A stretch of 64,000 nt of DNA from Neisseria weixii (GCF_002327085.1 NZ_CP023429.1:1550001-1614000); one strand, 5' to 3'; shown: positions 19,857 to 30,119, counted from the stretch's first letter. Notes: generated by a model from the sequence alone, not told the origin. A program made the numbers and translations.

Positions 19857-19912
19857 CCCAGCTATAAATAAAAAGCACCTGAATAATCAGGTGCTTTTTA
19901 TTTATAGCTGGG
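19857..19912. terminator. Perfect bidirectional terminator between pyrG and nspA
   Basis: A 26-base arm (CCCAGCTATAAATAAAAAGC...) and its exact inverse enclose a 4-base loop ATAA. A-rich and T-rich tracts lie on both sides of the GC core, so it can stop the convergent pyrG and nspA transcripts. Confidence 0.85.
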
Positions 19913-19922
19913 CAAAATTCAA

Positions 19923-20489
19923 TTAAAATTTCACGCGTACGCCAACAGAAGCTTCGTGAGAATCAACCTTAACATCATCAAATTTGCCCCAGTAGTTATA
20001 ACGATAACCGGCATCCAAAGCAACATTCTGAGCCACATCATAGCTAACGCCGGCCAATACACCTGCGCCGGTGCGGGTCTTGCGGTAAGAACCGGCCTTT
20101 TTATAATTGTTACCTTCCTCTACCCAGTCATTTGAAACACGGTTGATGCCCAAACGCGCACCCACATAAGGCTTGACCGACTGATACATATCAAAATCGT
20201 AAATCGCCGATATGCCTACGCTTTGGAATTTGGCTTTACCGTTACCCTTAGGCAGAAGATTGTATTCAAAATTTTTGTAATGGGTGTAATCTACACCCGC
20301 ACGCACGTTGTTGCCAAAATCGTAACCAACAGTTAGGCGAGGCGTAAATCCGTTTTTGGAAAGCGAACCTTCATCTTTAATTTTGACTTTAGATACACCT
20401 ACGTCACCTTGCACAAAAACACCCGGCGCAGCCAAAACATGAGCCGACATCAATACGCCTGCAACGATTAAAGACATTTTTTTCATCAT
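19923..20489 (-). CDS. nspA: NspA-like outer-membrane beta-barrel protein
   Basis: A 188-residue opacity-family porin-fold protein. Its signal is MMKKMSLIVAGVLMSAHVLA, with cleavage before APGVFVQGD. Beta-barrel strands alternate, and the sequence follows neisserial surface protein A closely: FTPRLTVGYDF, VDYTHYKNFEY, VGISAIYDFDMYQSVKPYVG, LAGVSYDVAQNVALDAGYRY and the C-terminal VGVRVKF ending in Phe for BAM recognition. The loop regions have more charged inserts. GGGAG lies 8 bases before the first of two adjacent ATGs; the frame is open 46 codons further but without a plausible start. Divergent from cysI. Confidence 0.9.
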   Translation of the reverse strand: MMKKMSLIVAGVLMSAHVLAAPGVFVQGDVGVSKVKIKDEGSLSKNGFTPRLTVGYDFGNNVRAGVDYTHYKNFEYNLLPKGNGKAKFQSVGISAIYDFDMYQSVKPYVGARLGINRVSNDWVEEGNNYKKAGSYRKTRTGAGVLAGVSYDVAQNVALDAGYRYNYWGKFDDVKVDSHEASVGVRVKF

Positions 20490-20535
20490 AATCAATCTCC
20501 CAAAAAGCCAAAGCACTATTGCATATGGCAGAATC

Positions 20536-20564
20536 ATTGTAATCATGTGTAATGACAATGTAAA
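20536..20564 (-). promoter_or_regulatory. Sigma-70 promoter of nspA
   Basis: On the minus strand TTTACA (20559-20564), a 17-base spacer and TACAAT (20536-20541) lie about 45 bases before the nspA start. Confidence 0.6.
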
Positions 20565-20692
20565 GGACATCGTTGCTTTGTGCATAGAAAGAATATAACC
20601 AAAAGCACTTATCATACAACCAAGCATTCTTTCTCATTTTCAGACGGCCTAGGTAAAGTAACAATCATATCAAAATGAGCCTAGGAGCCAGC

Positions 20693-22456
20693 ATGTCCAC
20701 CACCGACCCACGCGCCAAACTGCCCGATGCCCCCTTAGCTGACAACGAACGCTTAAAATACCAAAGCCAGCACTTGCGCGGCACCATTGCCGAAGATTTG
20801 AAAGACGGCATGACCGGCGGTTTTAACGGCGACAATTTCCAGCTTATCCGTTTCCACGGCATGTATGAACAGGACGACCGCGACATCCGTGCCGAACGTG
20901 CCGATCAAAAACTCGAGCCGCTGAAAAACGTGATGCTGCGCTGCCGTTTGCCGGGTGGCATTATCAAGCCCGAGCAATGGCTGGGTATCGATAAGTTTGC
21001 CGGCGAAAGCACCCTTTACGGCTCCATTCGCCTGACCAACCGCCAGACCTTCCAATTCCACGGCGTATTGAAAGACAACATCAAACCGATGCACCAATGG
21101 CTCAACGAATTGGGCTTGGATTCCATCGCCACCGCAGGCGACGTGAACCGTAATGTTTTGTGCACCAGCAACCCTGTCGAAAGCGGGTTGCACAAAGAAG
21201 CCTACGAATGGGCAAAAAAAATCAGCGAGCATTTGCTGCCGAAAACCCGCGCCTATGCCGAAATCTGGCTGGACGGTGAAAAACTGCACTCTACCGAAGA
21301 CTTGGTGACTGCTCCGTTGGCCGATTCCGTGAAAAGCGGCGATGCCACCGAGCCGGTTTTGGGTAAAAACTACCTGCCGCGCAAATTCAAAACCACAGTG
21401 GTGATTCCGCCACACAACGATGTTGATTTACATGCCAACGACTTAAACTTTGTCGCCATCGAAGAAAACGGCAAGCTGGCCGGCTTCAACGTCTTGGTCG
21501 GCGGCGGCTTATCGATGGAACACGGCAACACCAAAACCTACCCCAACACCGCGCGCGAATTCGGCTTTATCGGTTTGGATAAAGTATTGGATTGCGCCGC
21601 TGCCGTGGTTTCCGTGCAGCGCGACTGGGGCAACCGCAGCGACCGCAAAAACGCCAAGACCCGTTACACGCTCGATCGTGTCGGCGTGCAGACCTTCATT
21701 GAAGAAGTAGAGAACCGCATGGGCACGAAATTCGAGCCGTTGCGTCCTTATGAATTCACTTCGCGCGGCGATCGCATAGGTTGGGTGCAAGGCGAAGAAG
21801 GCAACTGGCACTTGACGCTGTTTATCGAAAACGGCCATCTGCTCGATTATCCGGGCCGCCCACTGAAAACCGGTATGCGCGAAATCGCCAAAATCCACAC
21901 CAGCGACTTCCGCTTGACCGCCAACCAAAACCTGATTGTGGCCGACGTGACGCCGTCTGAAAAAGACGCCATCGAAAAAATCGCCCGCGAACACGGCTTA
22001 ATCAGCAACAGCGTTACCCCGCAACGCGAAAACAGCATGGCCTGCGTGTCTTTACCGACCTGCCCGCTGGCGATGGCCGAAGCCGAACGCTTCCTGCCAA
22101 GCTTTTCCGACAAAATCGATGAAATTCTTGCCCGCCATCACTTATCGCAAGAGCACATCGTTTTGCGCGTAACCGGCTGCCCAAACGGCTGCGGCCGAGC
22201 CATGTTGGCCGAAATCGGCTTAGTCGGCAAAGCCGTCGGCCGCTACAATCTCTACACCGGCGGCAACCGCGAAGGTACCCGCATTCCGCGCCTGTTTAAA
22301 GAAAACATCACCGAGCCGGAAATTTTAGACATCATCAACCAATGGGTCGGCGCATGGGCACAAAGCCGCGAAGCCAATGAAAGCTTCGGCGACTTTTCGG
22401 TACGCACCGGTATTGTGAAACCCGTTACCAATGCACCGCGTGATTTCTGGGCGTAA
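20693..22456 (+). CDS. cysI: Assimilatory sulfite reductase, hemoprotein beta subunit
   Basis: A 587-residue siroheme/4Fe-4S sulfite reductase that makes sulfide for cysteine synthesis. The start at 20693 is favoured over the in-frame ATG at 20675 because AGGAG sits 6 bases before it. Ferredoxin-like half-domains and siroheme segments are seen ([36 protein letters not shown]). The cluster ligands are C-x5-C in [11 protein letters not shown] near residue 445 and C-x3-C in [11 protein letters not shown] near 490, the latter bridging siroheme. No cysJ flavoprotein or other cys gene is adjacent, so the electron donor is encoded elsewhere. Confidence 0.95.
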   Translation: MSTTDPRAKLPDAPLADNERLKYQSQHLRGTIAEDLKDGMTGGFNGDNFQLIRFHGMYEQDDRDIRAERADQKLEPLKNVMLRCRLPGGIIKPEQWLGIDKFAGESTLYGSIRLTNRQTFQFHGVLKDNIKPMHQWLNELGLDSIATAGDVNRNVLCTSNPVESGLHKEAYEWAKKISEHLLPKTRAYAEIWLDGEKLHSTEDLVTAPLADSVKSGDATEPVLGKNYLPRKFKTTVVIPPHNDVDLHANDLNFVAIEENGKLAGFNVLVGGGLSMEHGNTKTYPNTAREFGFIGLDKVLDCAAAVVSVQRDWGNRSDRKNAKTRYTLDRVGVQTFIEEVENRMGTKFEPLRPYEFTSRGDRIGWVQGEEGNWHLTLFIENGHLLDYPGRPLKTGMREIAKIHTSDFRLTANQNLIVADVTPSEKDAIEKIAREHGLISNSVTPQRENSMACVSLPTCPLAMAEAERFLPSFSDKIDEILARHHLSQEHIVLRVTGCPNGCGRAMLAEIGLVGKAVGRYNLYTGGNREGTRIPRLFKENITEPEILDIINQWVGAWAQSREANESFGDFSVRTGIVKPVTNAPRDFWA

Positions 22457-22563
22457 AACACCATAACAAGTCTACATTATAAATAGAAAAGCAAAGGCCG
22501 CCTGAATTTTCAGACGACCTTTTATGCTTGATTTTATTAAATTTATTATCAACTTACTAAAAA

Positions 22564-22590
22564 ATGCCGTCTGAAAAATTCAGACGGCAT
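22564..22590. terminator. Inverted DUS pair between convergent cysI and scpB
   Basis: ATGCCGTCTGAA and its inverse around AAA form a symmetric hairpin between convergent genes. A weaker DUS hairpin (GGCCGCCTGAA / TTCAGACGACC) lies at about 22493-22522. Confidence 0.65.
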
Positions 22591-22599
22591 TGATTCAAT

Positions 22600-23247
22600 T
22601 CAAAAGCTGCCCGAATGCCCGGCAGATTCTGTTTGCTCTTCGTCTTCATCGCCTGTCGGAGGAGCCTCGATTAAATCCGGCAACACCAGTTCACCCAACT
22701 CGGTCAGCGGCGGCAATTCTTCCAAGCTGTCTAAATTCAAATCACTCAAAAAGTGCGCTGTGGTTGCCCAAAGCGATGGTCTGCCGACTGAATCACGATG
22801 CCCGATGACTTCAATCCAGCCCCGATCCTGCAAAGTCTGCATCACATTTTGCGACACCGCCACACCGCGAATGCCTTCGATATCGCCACGCGTTACTGGC
22901 TGCTGGTAGGCGATAATCGCCAGCGTTTCCATTACCGCACGCGAATAGCGCGGCGCACGCTGCTCCTGCAAACTGCCCAACCGCTCAAATGCCGCCTGCG
23001 CAATCTGAAAGCGCCAGCCCTCATGCGTATGCACCAATTGCAGCGCGCGGTTTTGCCAGCGTGTTTTCAAATTCGACAACACATCAATCAGCTTATCCTG
23101 CGATAACGGCGGCACGCATAATTCGCGCATCGCCTTTTCGCTCAAAGGCTCGGTTTGGGTTAAAAGCGCGGCTTCAATCAGCGCATCGGGGGGATTTTTT
23201 GATCGTTCATGAGGATTTGTGGTTTTAATATTTTTTTCAGACGGCAT
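22600..23247 (-). CDS. scpB: Segregation and condensation protein B
   Basis: ScpB is the winged-helix kleisin-associated subunit of the SMC-ScpAB condensin complex needed for chromosome segregation. From the ATG at 23247 it has 215 residues. The two winged-helix domains show ALIEAALLTQTEPLSEKAMR near residue 21 and the highly conserved SRAVMETLAIIAYQQPVTRG near 104, then IRGVAVSQNVMQTLQDRGWI. The C-terminus is acidic. The start falls inside a DUS and has no clear ribosome site, and the frame is open to 23343 from a TTG, so the start is uncertain. scpA is not adjacent. Confidence 0.88.
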   Translation of the reverse strand: MPSEKNIKTTNPHERSKNPPDALIEAALLTQTEPLSEKAMRELCVPPLSQDKLIDVLSNLKTRWQNRALQLVHTHEGWRFQIAQAAFERLGSLQEQRAPRYSRAVMETLAIIAYQQPVTRGDIEGIRGVAVSQNVMQTLQDRGWIEVIGHRDSVGRPSLWATTAHFLSDLNLDSLEELPPLTELGELVLPDLIEAPPTGDEDEEQTESAGHSGSF

Positions 23248-23390
23248 TTTGGTGGATAGGCCGCCTGAAAGGATGTATTTTAATGTTTCATGTGTATTCA
23301 ATATTGGGTTAAACCCAGCACTATTAAGATTACTGGTAATCAAGTTTTTGGAAATCTACATGGTTTCCAAAACGATAACCAACCTTTGCA

Positions 23391-24859
23391 TCACTCAAAA
23401 TAAGCAGACACCAATATTTTAATTTTCTTAAACTCATCTGGCTTCTCCAAAGTTTTCCAATAAAATTTGCTGTATCTACTTCGGTCAAATCCTTGCTCTG
23501 TTCTCTCATATAACTAAAGCGAATTTTTATCAGCAATAATCAACAATCTAGCCGAAAGCCGCAAACCATAAGACCACACCTGTCTAAAAGCCGCTTCTAA
23601 TTCCTGATTACTTTGAATATGGTATTTAGCCTCCAATAAAATACTGGCCTGCTCATAACTTTTTTGTCGTTCGTTCAACAAAGCATAATCTGGAAAAACA
23701 CGCTCTCCACGCCCCATTTTCACCGTAAGTTGTCTTGTCCAAACCTTATTTTTGCCTATATCCTTCAATAAAGGCTCAATCAGCTCAACTTCCACATCTC
23801 GCTCATTTTTTAACTCAAGATTTTTCTGATAACTCGGTGCGAACAGTTGCGGCAGATTCTCTATATTATCCCCATTTTTTTCTATTAGATTCAACAGCTC
23901 TGCATAATCATCTGAAGTTAATGCATAACCATTGACTCCCTGAAAGTTTTTTCGAACCAACTTATTTTCAGAAAAATAAGAATTTTCTTTAAATCATTCA
24001 AAAAAATAGGAGAAATTTTTTGACCTTTACCGATATAAATGCTGCTGTACCAATGGAAAAACGGTGAGGCAATACCGTCTCTCTCCGCTCTCCAAATAGA
24101 ATGGATATAACTTCGTGACGACAAACAATACATTACAAGAATGCCCCTACACTTAGTATCTACATTTCCTTGCCAAAAATGAATATCACCGTGCGAAAAT
24201 TTATCTAAAAAATCAAAATCTTGCTTATTTGAACCAATAAACCAAGCCTGAGTTGGTTCAGGCAGCTCAGGCTTATCTACTCTTTGTTGCCCAAAATATT
24301 TAGGGCAGAAATCATAGAGAAATGCACACATTTCTTCAGGACTGAACCCATTTTCCTGCTCAAAGTCATGAAATATCTGACACATCAAGAAATAATATTC
24401 AAACCTAGCCCTTTTATTACGCTTAATTGGCATAGGAGGCAATTCAAGCCCAAAGCTATCTGATATTTTTATTAATTCATCCGCATTATGTATAAAGAAA
24501 TAAGGTTTAAAATAAGTAGGACTCAGCAAATATAACCATGATGAAAGTGGCACAATATAATCCAAATACCAAGAAAAATTAAGGCTTATTTCATCATACG
24601 TGCCATTTTCATCTCTAAATACAATACCTTTTTCAAGAAGATTATGAATAATTCTTTCAACAGAGCATTCATAATCTTCTTGATAATCTGAATAGTGATA
24701 TAGTTCATCGACCATATTGTCGATTGTTTCAGCATCTAAGAAATAGTTAATTAGATATTTTTCATAAATTAGCGGATTCAAGTCATCGAATAATTTAATC
24801 GCTGCTTTACCCTGTTCACTATCTTTATAATTTTGCCAGATAAACGGATTGACTTTCAT
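23391..24859 (-). pseudogene. Decayed restriction-endonuclease-like protein
   Basis: A reconstructed 490-codon gene broken twice. Its first part (from ATG 24859, after AGGGGATAT) includes WQGNVDTKCRGILVMYCLSS and SIWRAERDGIASPFFHWY, a PUA/EVE-like pattern. One A appears lost near 23983-23986, after which ...NSYFSENKLVRKNFQGVNGY continues in another frame. A nuclease-like domain follows: DVEVELIEPLLKDIG, VFPDYALLNE and LLEAKYHIQSNQELEAAFRQ, with the D...E-x-K pattern of HsdR_N/PD-(D/E)XK nucleases. An in-frame TAG at 23512-23514 then cuts off YERTEQGFDRSRYSKFYWKT and the last residues. AT-rich compared with its neighbours and DUS-free, so probably acquired. No methyltransferase is adjacent. 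Confidence 0.65.
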
Positions 24860-25021
24860 ATATCCCCTATTCGCCAAGCCTAGATTTATAAAACTTATTA
24901 ACAATCAACAGCTTGATTAATTCTCAATCTAAAACTACCTGAATATTTTTCCAGACGGCCTATCTCCTTATCCAAAGGCCGTCTGAAATATTTTTTTATC
25001 AACTCTGGCTTAAACAAAATC

Positions 25022-25969
25022 TTATTCGCCACTTTCCTGCGGTTTTTGCCCTTTACGCTCCAATTTCCACACTTCACGCATGGCCTTGAGTTCGGCTTCT
25101 TTTTGGCGGGCTTTTTTCAGCCAAGTTTCCCATTGGTTCGGTATTTCCAAGGTGATGCGCCCGATTTGACCGTCGCGGAAATCAGTCAGGATATTTTCAG
25201 CGGCTTTTTGGTAATTGATGCGGCCGCCGCCGAGTAAGGAACCGCGTTTTTTGGCAATCCATTCAAACCATGCCACATCATCCCAATGGCTGCTTGGGTC
25301 TTTATCGGCTTGGTAGCGCTCTTGCAGTAAAGCGAGATAGTGGCGGCGCAGATAGTCGAGCAACTCGAGCGCGACTTCTTCTTCGTCCAAGGCATTGCGG
25401 CCGACGGCACCGCTGGCGGCAAGGTTGTAGCCGCTTTCTTCGACGATGATTTTCGGCCACAGCATGCCGGGCGTGTCATAAAGCCAGAAATCGTCGGCGA
25501 GGAACAGGCGTTGTTCGGCTTTGGTGATACCGGGTTCGTTGCCGGTTTTGGCTGATTTTTTACCAATCATGCCGTTGATTAAGGTGGACTTACCGACATT
25601 GGGAATGCCGCAAATCAATACGCGCAGGGGTTTGTCGAGGCCGCCGCGGTTGGGCATCATTTTGCGGCAGGCTTGGGTGATTTTGCCGTGTGCGTTTTTT
25701 TCGGTGGAATCAAGGGCGATGGCTTGGGTATCGGTTTGGCTGTTGTAGTGGTCGAGCCAGACTTGAGTACGCTCTGGGTCGGCAAGATCTTGTTTATTCA
25801 GAATTTTAAGCTTGGACTTGCCGCGCGACAATTGCGCCAATAAAGGATTTTCGCTTGAAGCGGGCAGACGCGCGTCAAGCATTTCGATGACCATATCGAC
25901 GGATTTGATGCGGTCGGCGATGGCTTTTTTAGCCTTGTTCATGTGGCCGGGGAACCATTGGATTGCCAT
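25022..25969 (-). CDS. ylqF: Ribosome biogenesis GTPase YlqF/RbgA
   Basis: A circularly permuted GTPase of about 316 residues that acts in assembly of the large ribosomal subunit. Motif order shows the permutation: MIEMLDARLPASSEN near residue 29, G4 LNKQDLADPE near 58, then G1 GIPNVGKSTLING near 123, G2 SAKTGNEPGITK and G3 YDTPGMLWP near 168. The start MAIQWFPGHMNKAKKAI matches the family opening; the longer frame upstream is not supported. The C-terminus is basic, as expected for RNA contact. A long DUS hairpin lies directly upstream of its leader. Confidence 0.93.
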   Translation of the reverse strand: MAIQWFPGHMNKAKKAIADRIKSVDMVIEMLDARLPASSENPLLAQLSRGKSKLKILNKQDLADPERTQVWLDHYNSQTDTQAIALDSTEKNAHGKITQACRKMMPNRGGLDKPLRVLICGIPNVGKSTLINGMIGKKSAKTGNEPGITKAEQRLFLADDFWLYDTPGMLWPKIIVEESGYNLAASGAVGRNALDEEEVALELLDYLRRHYLALLQERYQADKDPSSHWDDVAWFEWIAKKRGSLLGGGRINYQKAAENILTDFRDGQIGRITLEIPNQWETWLKKARQKEAELKAMREVWKLERKGQKPQESGE

Positions 25970-26017
25970 GTTGTGCTTTCTGTAATGGGTTATTTTTAAA
26001 TCGGCTGATTCAGCATG

Positions 26018-26061
26018 AAAGGCCGTCTGAAAAGGGATTTTAGCCCTTTCAGACGGCCTTT
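26018..26061. terminator. Inverted DUS pair with extended stem
   Basis: AAAGGCCGTCTGAAAAGGG pairs with GCCCTTTCAGACGGCCTTT around a short loop, just downstream of the small lipoprotein gene. Confidence 0.75.
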
Positions 26062-26075
26062 GGTATGTTTCGTGT

Positions 26076-26315
26076 TTACATATTGCCGGTAATGTAGCGG
26101 TAGTAGCCGGCTTCATCCATGCATTGTTCCAGCGATTTAGGCTGTTTGCCTTGTTTCACATCGTGATTGGCCTGTGAAACACAGATGCGTTGCTGGCGGG
26201 CAACGTCACTTTCGCTCATGCCGGATTGATGCCAGCGGTAAGGACTGACGGTGGTGGTGTTGCAGGCGGCTAATAGCAGAGCGACTCCTAATGGGAACAC
26301 GATTTTCGCAGTCAT
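26076..26315 (-). CDS. Small lipoprotein
   Basis: A 79-residue protein with a lipoprotein signal MTAKIVFPLGVALLLAACNT and lipobox Cys at residue 18. The mature part holds two further cysteines (RICVSQ, EQCMDEAG) that may form a disulfide, and ends GYYRYITGNM. I do not recognise a named family; short neisserial lipoproteins of this kind are uncharacterised. It lies just downstream of rapZ on the same strand with AAAGGACAAAATC before the ATG, so it may be co-transcribed with the ptsN-hprK-rapZ cluster. Coding status is well supported by the signal peptide and ribosome site. Confidence 0.8.
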   Translation of the reverse strand: MTAKIVFPLGVALLLAACNTTTVSPYRWHQSGMSESDVARQQRICVSQANHDVKQGKQPKSLEQCMDEAGYYRYITGNM

Positions 26316-26348
26316 GATTTTGTCCTTTTTGTCGAGGCCGTCTGAAAA

Positions 26349-27203
26349 TCAACGGCTGGCAAGGTTTTGTGCTTGGCGGTGGCGTACCAGCAATTCGTAT
26401 TTTCCGGCCAAGCGTTCGGCCAGTTTTTCCACCACATATACAGAACGGTGCTGACCGCCGGTGCAACCGATGCCGATGGTGACATAGCTTCGGCTTTCCT
26501 GCTGCATACGCGGTAACCAACGGTTAATGAATTGATCAATGTCATTAACCATTTCTTGTGCCGGCGGCTGTTGATCGAGATAATCCTGAATTTCTTTATC
26601 CATGCCGTTAAACGGGCGTAATTCAGGGTCATAATAGGGGTTGGGCAGGCTGCGCATATCAAACATAAAATCGGCATTGTTCGGCACGCCGTATTTGAAA
26701 CCGAATGATTCCAAAATCACCAATAAGCCGTGGCGCTCGATGTTGATCCATTGTTGCACGGCATAGCGCAATTGCTGCGCGTTCATTTTGGATGTGTCGA
26801 TGCAATAGGCCATCTGACGCAATGGGAACAACCATGCGCGTTCTTCGCGCAGGCTTTCCAGCAGGGTCAAATTGTGGCCGGACAACGGGTGGCCGCGGCG
26901 GGTTTCGGAAAAGCGGCGCACCAACACGCTCTCTTCCGCTTCGATAAACAATACTTCAACCTGATGGCCTTGTTCACGCAAATACTGGATTTGCTCTTCG
27001 GCTTGATCAATATCGATTTTGGAACGGATGTCGACGCTCACGCCTAAGCTATCAACTTCATTTCGCGCAACGTGATGCGATACCAATGAGGGCAGTAATT
27101 CTAAGGGCAGATTATCGACGCAGTAATAACCTAAGTCTTCCAGTTGTTTGAGCGCAACAGATTTTCCCGAACCGGAAAGACCGCTAATTAATACTATTTT
27201 CAT
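26349..27203 (-). CDS. rapZ: RNase adapter protein RapZ
   Basis: A 284-residue P-loop NTPase-like protein. Walker A is [19 protein letters not shown] near residue 4. Further segments are [12 protein letters not shown] near 27, [12 protein letters not shown] near 97, [20 protein letters not shown] near 184 and the C-terminal [20 protein letters not shown]. In enterobacteria RapZ senses glucosamine-6-phosphate and guides RNase E to the GlmZ RNA; GlmZ itself is not expected in Neisseria, so the local target is unknown. Its start overlaps the end of hprK by 20 bases, making a ptsN-hprK-rapZ cluster. Confidence 0.93.
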   Translation of the reverse strand: MKIVLISGLSGSGKSVALKQLEDLGYYCVDNLPLELLPSLVSHHVARNEVDSLGVSVDIRSKIDIDQAEEQIQYLREQGHQVEVLFIEAEESVLVRRFSETRRGHPLSGHNLTLLESLREERAWLFPLRQMAYCIDTSKMNAQQLRYAVQQWINIERHGLLVILESFGFKYGVPNNADFMFDMRSLPNPYYDPELRPFNGMDKEIQDYLDQQPPAQEMVNDIDQFINRWLPRMQQESRSYVTIGIGCTGGQHRSVYVVEKLAERLAGKYELLVRHRQAQNLASR

Positions 27204-28145
27204 GACTTTGTTCGTTTTCTTTCAGTAGTGTTTGATGGCGTTCTAAAAATTCTCGCGTGCTGTCTTTTCCGCGCAATTGCAAAATATAATTGCGCACCGC
27301 AGCTTCAACCAATACCGACAAGTTCCGACCCACCGCCACAGGCAGCATAACGGAGCGTACATTGACGTTGAGAATGGATTCGGTTTCCGTACGGATACTC
27401 AAGCGGTCAAGCTGCTTCATGTATTCGTCGTCGGCAGGAATCAAGTTGATGATTAATTGCAAAACTTTTTTCGGACGAATCGAGGTTTCGCCGAAAATAT
27501 GGCGGATATTCAATACGCCCAAACCGCGCACCTCCAAAAAATCGCGCAACATCGGCGGGCAGCGGCCTTCCAACACTTCGGGGCCGGTTCGGAACAATTC
27601 GACGGCATCATCGGCAATCAGGCTGTGGCCGCGCGAAATCAGTTCCAAAGCCAATTCGCTCTTACCCAAGCCGGAATGGCCGGTAATCAACACGCCGATT
27701 TCAAATACATCCAAAAAGACACCGTGTTTGGTGACCGATGTGGCCAAGGTACGTTGCAGATAAATCCGCAACACGTCCATCAAATACGGGCTTTCCAGCT
27801 TTGAAGTCAGCAGCGGAATACTGTTGGTATGGCAATAATCGCGCAATTTCGATGACACGGGCAAGCCGTTGGCAACAATCACCAAGGCCATCGGAATATC
27901 GAATAATTCGCCGAAATCGTAATTGAGCTCGCCCGATTCCAAGCGATTAAGGTATTCGGCTTCAGCCACACCAACCACTTGAATCTGATTGGGTGGATAA
28001 AATTCAAATGGCCGACCAGCGCCAAAACGGGCTTGTCGGCCTCAACACCGATGCGGTTATCCGCGCCTGAATTACCTGCTGCCCAAGCCAGTTGCAGCTT
28101 GTGCTGATTATCAGAATACAGACGGCGGACGGATATACTCGGCAT
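27184..28145 (-). pseudogene. hprK: HPr kinase/phosphorylase, single-base frameshift
   Basis: HprK phosphorylates and dephosphorylates HPr at Ser46, linking carbon state to regulation. The N-terminal domain begins at 28145 ([20 protein letters not shown]). At about 27989-27994 one base seems missing: ...HLNFIHP should pass to ..[17 protein letters not shown]. The rest is intact: kinase P-loop [20 protein letters not shown] near residue 150 and the HprK signature [17 protein letters not shown] near 203. Reconstructed length is about 320 residues, the usual size. Either the gene is inactive or the base loss is an assembly error; the surrounding cluster looks functional, which favours the second. 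Confidence 0.9.
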
Positions 28146-28146
28146 G

Positions 28147-28599
28147 TTACTCTTCAGTTAATAATAATTTTTGCACTTCTTCGGCGCTCGAAGCAGTCAT
28201 CAAAGCTTCGCGCACGGCTTTTTGGGAAAATTTGCCGGCCAATTTCGACAATACTTCCAAATGCTCACCAGTGGCATTTTCCGGCACCAGCAACACAAAC
28301 ACCAGCGAAACCGGTTTGCCATCGGGCGCATCGAAAGAAATCGGCTCTTTGGTGCGGATAAACGCCCCTACCGCCTTTTGCACACAGGCATCACGGCCAT
28401 GCGGAATCGCTACGCCCTGCCCCAAGCCGGTCGTACCTAATTTTTCGCGGGCAAACAGACATTCAAATACATCTGCGCTCGGCAGCCCTGCTTCGTTTTC
28501 CAACAACAAACCCACTTGTTCGAACAAGCGCTTTTTGCTGCTGACTTCCACATCCAATTCAATATGGGACAACGGTAGAATTTCGCCAATCAGGCTCAT
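28147..28599 (-). CDS. ptsN: PTS IIA-like nitrogen-regulatory protein
   Basis: EIIA-Ntr, a 150-residue phosphocarrier of the regulatory PTS branch. The active-site His lies in [19 protein letters not shown] near residue 68, and the fold continues with [20 protein letters not shown]. The start at 28599 gives [20 protein letters not shown] with GAGATTCCT before it; the longer open frame upstream is unlikely. It lies immediately before hprK on the same strand, the usual betaproteobacterial ptsN-hprK-rapZ order. In Neisseria this branch is thought to regulate and not to transport sugar. Confidence 0.93.
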   Translation of the reverse strand: MSLIGEILPLSHIELDVEVSSKKRLFEQVGLLLENEAGLPSADVFECLFAREKLGTTGLGQGVAIPHGRDACVQKAVGAFIRTKEPISFDAPDGKPVSLVFVLLVPENATGEHLEVLSKLAGKFSQKAVREALMTASSAEEVQKLLLTEE

Positions 28600-28896
28600 A
28601 GGAATCTCTTTTAAGAGGTAGCAAAACAAGACGAATTGTACCGACAGTCGGCACAAATCTCAATCCTAAGCGTACAATTTACATTAAAAGCCTTACGCTT
28701 TCAGGCGGCATTTTAATGGCTCTTAACATTACCACCCTGCTTCATCCTAATCTTAACCCATTAAAATGAGAGGATTATTTAAATATTTAACCCATCAGCA
28801 TATCATTGCTTCGCGCTATTTCTCAAACCGGCATCAATAGATTTTTCAAACTCCGTTAACCTGTTTTCGTCCGTCAAACTTATCCGGCCATAACAA

Positions 28897-28928
28897 ACAT
28901 ACCCGCCGTTGCGGCGGCGGGCATGTTT
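28897..28928 (-). terminator. GC-rich hairpin downstream of ubiA
   Basis: AACATACCCGCCG pairs with CGGCGGGCATGTT a few bases after the ubiA stop on the minus strand. No gene is seen in the rest of the 331-base stretch 28600-28930. Confidence 0.65.
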
Positions 28929-28930
28929 AC

Positions 28931-29836
28931 TTAAACCAATTTCCACAAATAATGACCGACCAAACCCAAAAACCAAGCCAAGCCGATACGGTTGTTTTCT
29001 AAGAAAGTGCGGAAACACACTTGGCGGTCTCGGGTTTTAATTGCGCGGTATTGGTTAATCTGCCACCAAACCGTTACCGGCAACATCAACCAATAAGGCC
29101 ATGTCGCGCCGATTTGCAACCCCAGCACCACCATTAGCGCGGTAAACCAAAAATGGCACAGCATCACCGCTGCAATATCATGCTGGCCGAAAGTGACGGC
29201 TGATGTTTTGATGCCGATTTTCAAATCATCCTCCTTATCGGCCATGGCATAAATCGTGTCATAAGCCAAAGTCCACAAGGCATTAGCCACAAAAATCAAC
29301 CATGTAATCGGCGGCACGCTGTTGGTGATGGCAGCAAAAGCCATCGGGATACCGAATGAAAATGCCAAGCCCAGATAAAATTGCGGTAAGGGGAAAAAGC
29401 GTTTGGTAAACGGATAAGTCATCGCCAAAAACAAAGCCGGCACACTCATCAGCCAAGTCAGTGTATTCATCGGCACCAAACACATCGCCGCCAGCAGGCA
29501 CAAAATCAAGGTCAGCAGCAGTGCTTCGGCTTTGGTGACCTGTCCGCGGGCAAACGGCCGGTTTTTCGTACGCTCGACCGCGCCGTCAAAATTACGGTCG
29601 GCAAAATCATTAATCACGCAACCGGCGCTGCGCATGAGAAACGTGCCGATGGTAAAGGCGAAAAAAATGGTATATCCGGGATGGCCTTCAGCCGCCACCC
29701 ACATCGCCCAATAGGTCGGCCACAGTAATAATAAGGTGCCGATGGGTTTTTCGACACGCATTAACTGCGCGTAAATCAAAATACGCCCAACGGCATAACG
29801 CGGCAAAAAGCGCAGGAGTAATCGTTTTGTGTTCAT
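28931..29836 (-). CDS. ubiA: 4-hydroxybenzoate octaprenyltransferase
   Basis: A 301-residue inner-membrane prenyltransferase that attaches the polyprenyl tail to 4-hydroxybenzoate in ubiquinone synthesis. It has eight or nine hydrophobic helices and both Asp-rich motifs: [20 protein letters not shown] near residue 76 (Mg-prenyl-diphosphate site) and [17 protein letters not shown] near 192. The N-terminus [20 protein letters not shown] matches UbiA of proteobacteria. Single gene in reverse orientation; the 283-base gap to the next gene (29837-30119) contains only AT-rich sequence, a DUS-variant hairpin and a duplicated effector 3' end. Confidence 0.94.
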   Translation of the reverse strand: MNTKRLLLRFLPRYAVGRILIYAQLMRVEKPIGTLLLLWPTYWAMWVAAEGHPGYTIFFAFTIGTFLMRSAGCVINDFADRNFDGAVERTKNRPFARGQVTKAEALLLTLILCLLAAMCLVPMNTLTWLMSVPALFLAMTYPFTKRFFPLPQFYLGLAFSFGIPMAFAAITNSVPPITWLIFVANALWTLAYDTIYAMADKEDDLKIGIKTSAVTFGQHDIAAVMLCHFWFTALMVVLGLQIGATWPYWLMLPVTVWWQINQYRAIKTRDRQVCFRTFLENNRIGLAWFLGLVGHYLWKLV

Positions 29837-30015
29837 ATGTAAAAAGAAAGAAACGCAAATAATAATGACAAAAAGAATTTTATATTTTCAAACACGTTTT
29901 ATTTGGCATTATAATTCAAAAATAAAAAACTTATCCGAATCCGGTACATTATCGTATAACTTACTTTTGACTACAGAACCATAATTTGTGAAACAAATGT
30001 AGCGCAGATACAAAA

Positions 30016-30048
30016 AGGCAGTCTGAAAACTTCGTTTTCAGACTGCCT
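30016..30048. terminator. Hairpin of DUS-variant arms
   Basis: AGGCAGTCTGAAAAC and its exact inverse enclose TTC. Both arms carry the same change (GCAGTCTGAA), so the pair stays complementary though the uptake core is lost. Confidence 0.55.
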
Positions 30049-30065
30049 GCTTTCCATAAGAAGTT

Positions 30066-30110
30066 TATTTATACCGAAGGCATTTCGTAATCATCAGACA
30101 AACAGCTTCC
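30066..30110 (-). pseudogene. Orphan 3' end of effector-like gene (duplicate)
   Basis: Read leftwards, ...SDDYEMPSV-stop followed by AATAAACTTCTTATGG repeats the end of the effector gene at 31961 (...TDDYKMPSI-stop) and the bases after it. Only about ten codons are alignable. I interpret it as the scar of a tail-cassette duplication. Confidence 0.55.
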
Positions 30111-30119
30111 CTCCCGTTA

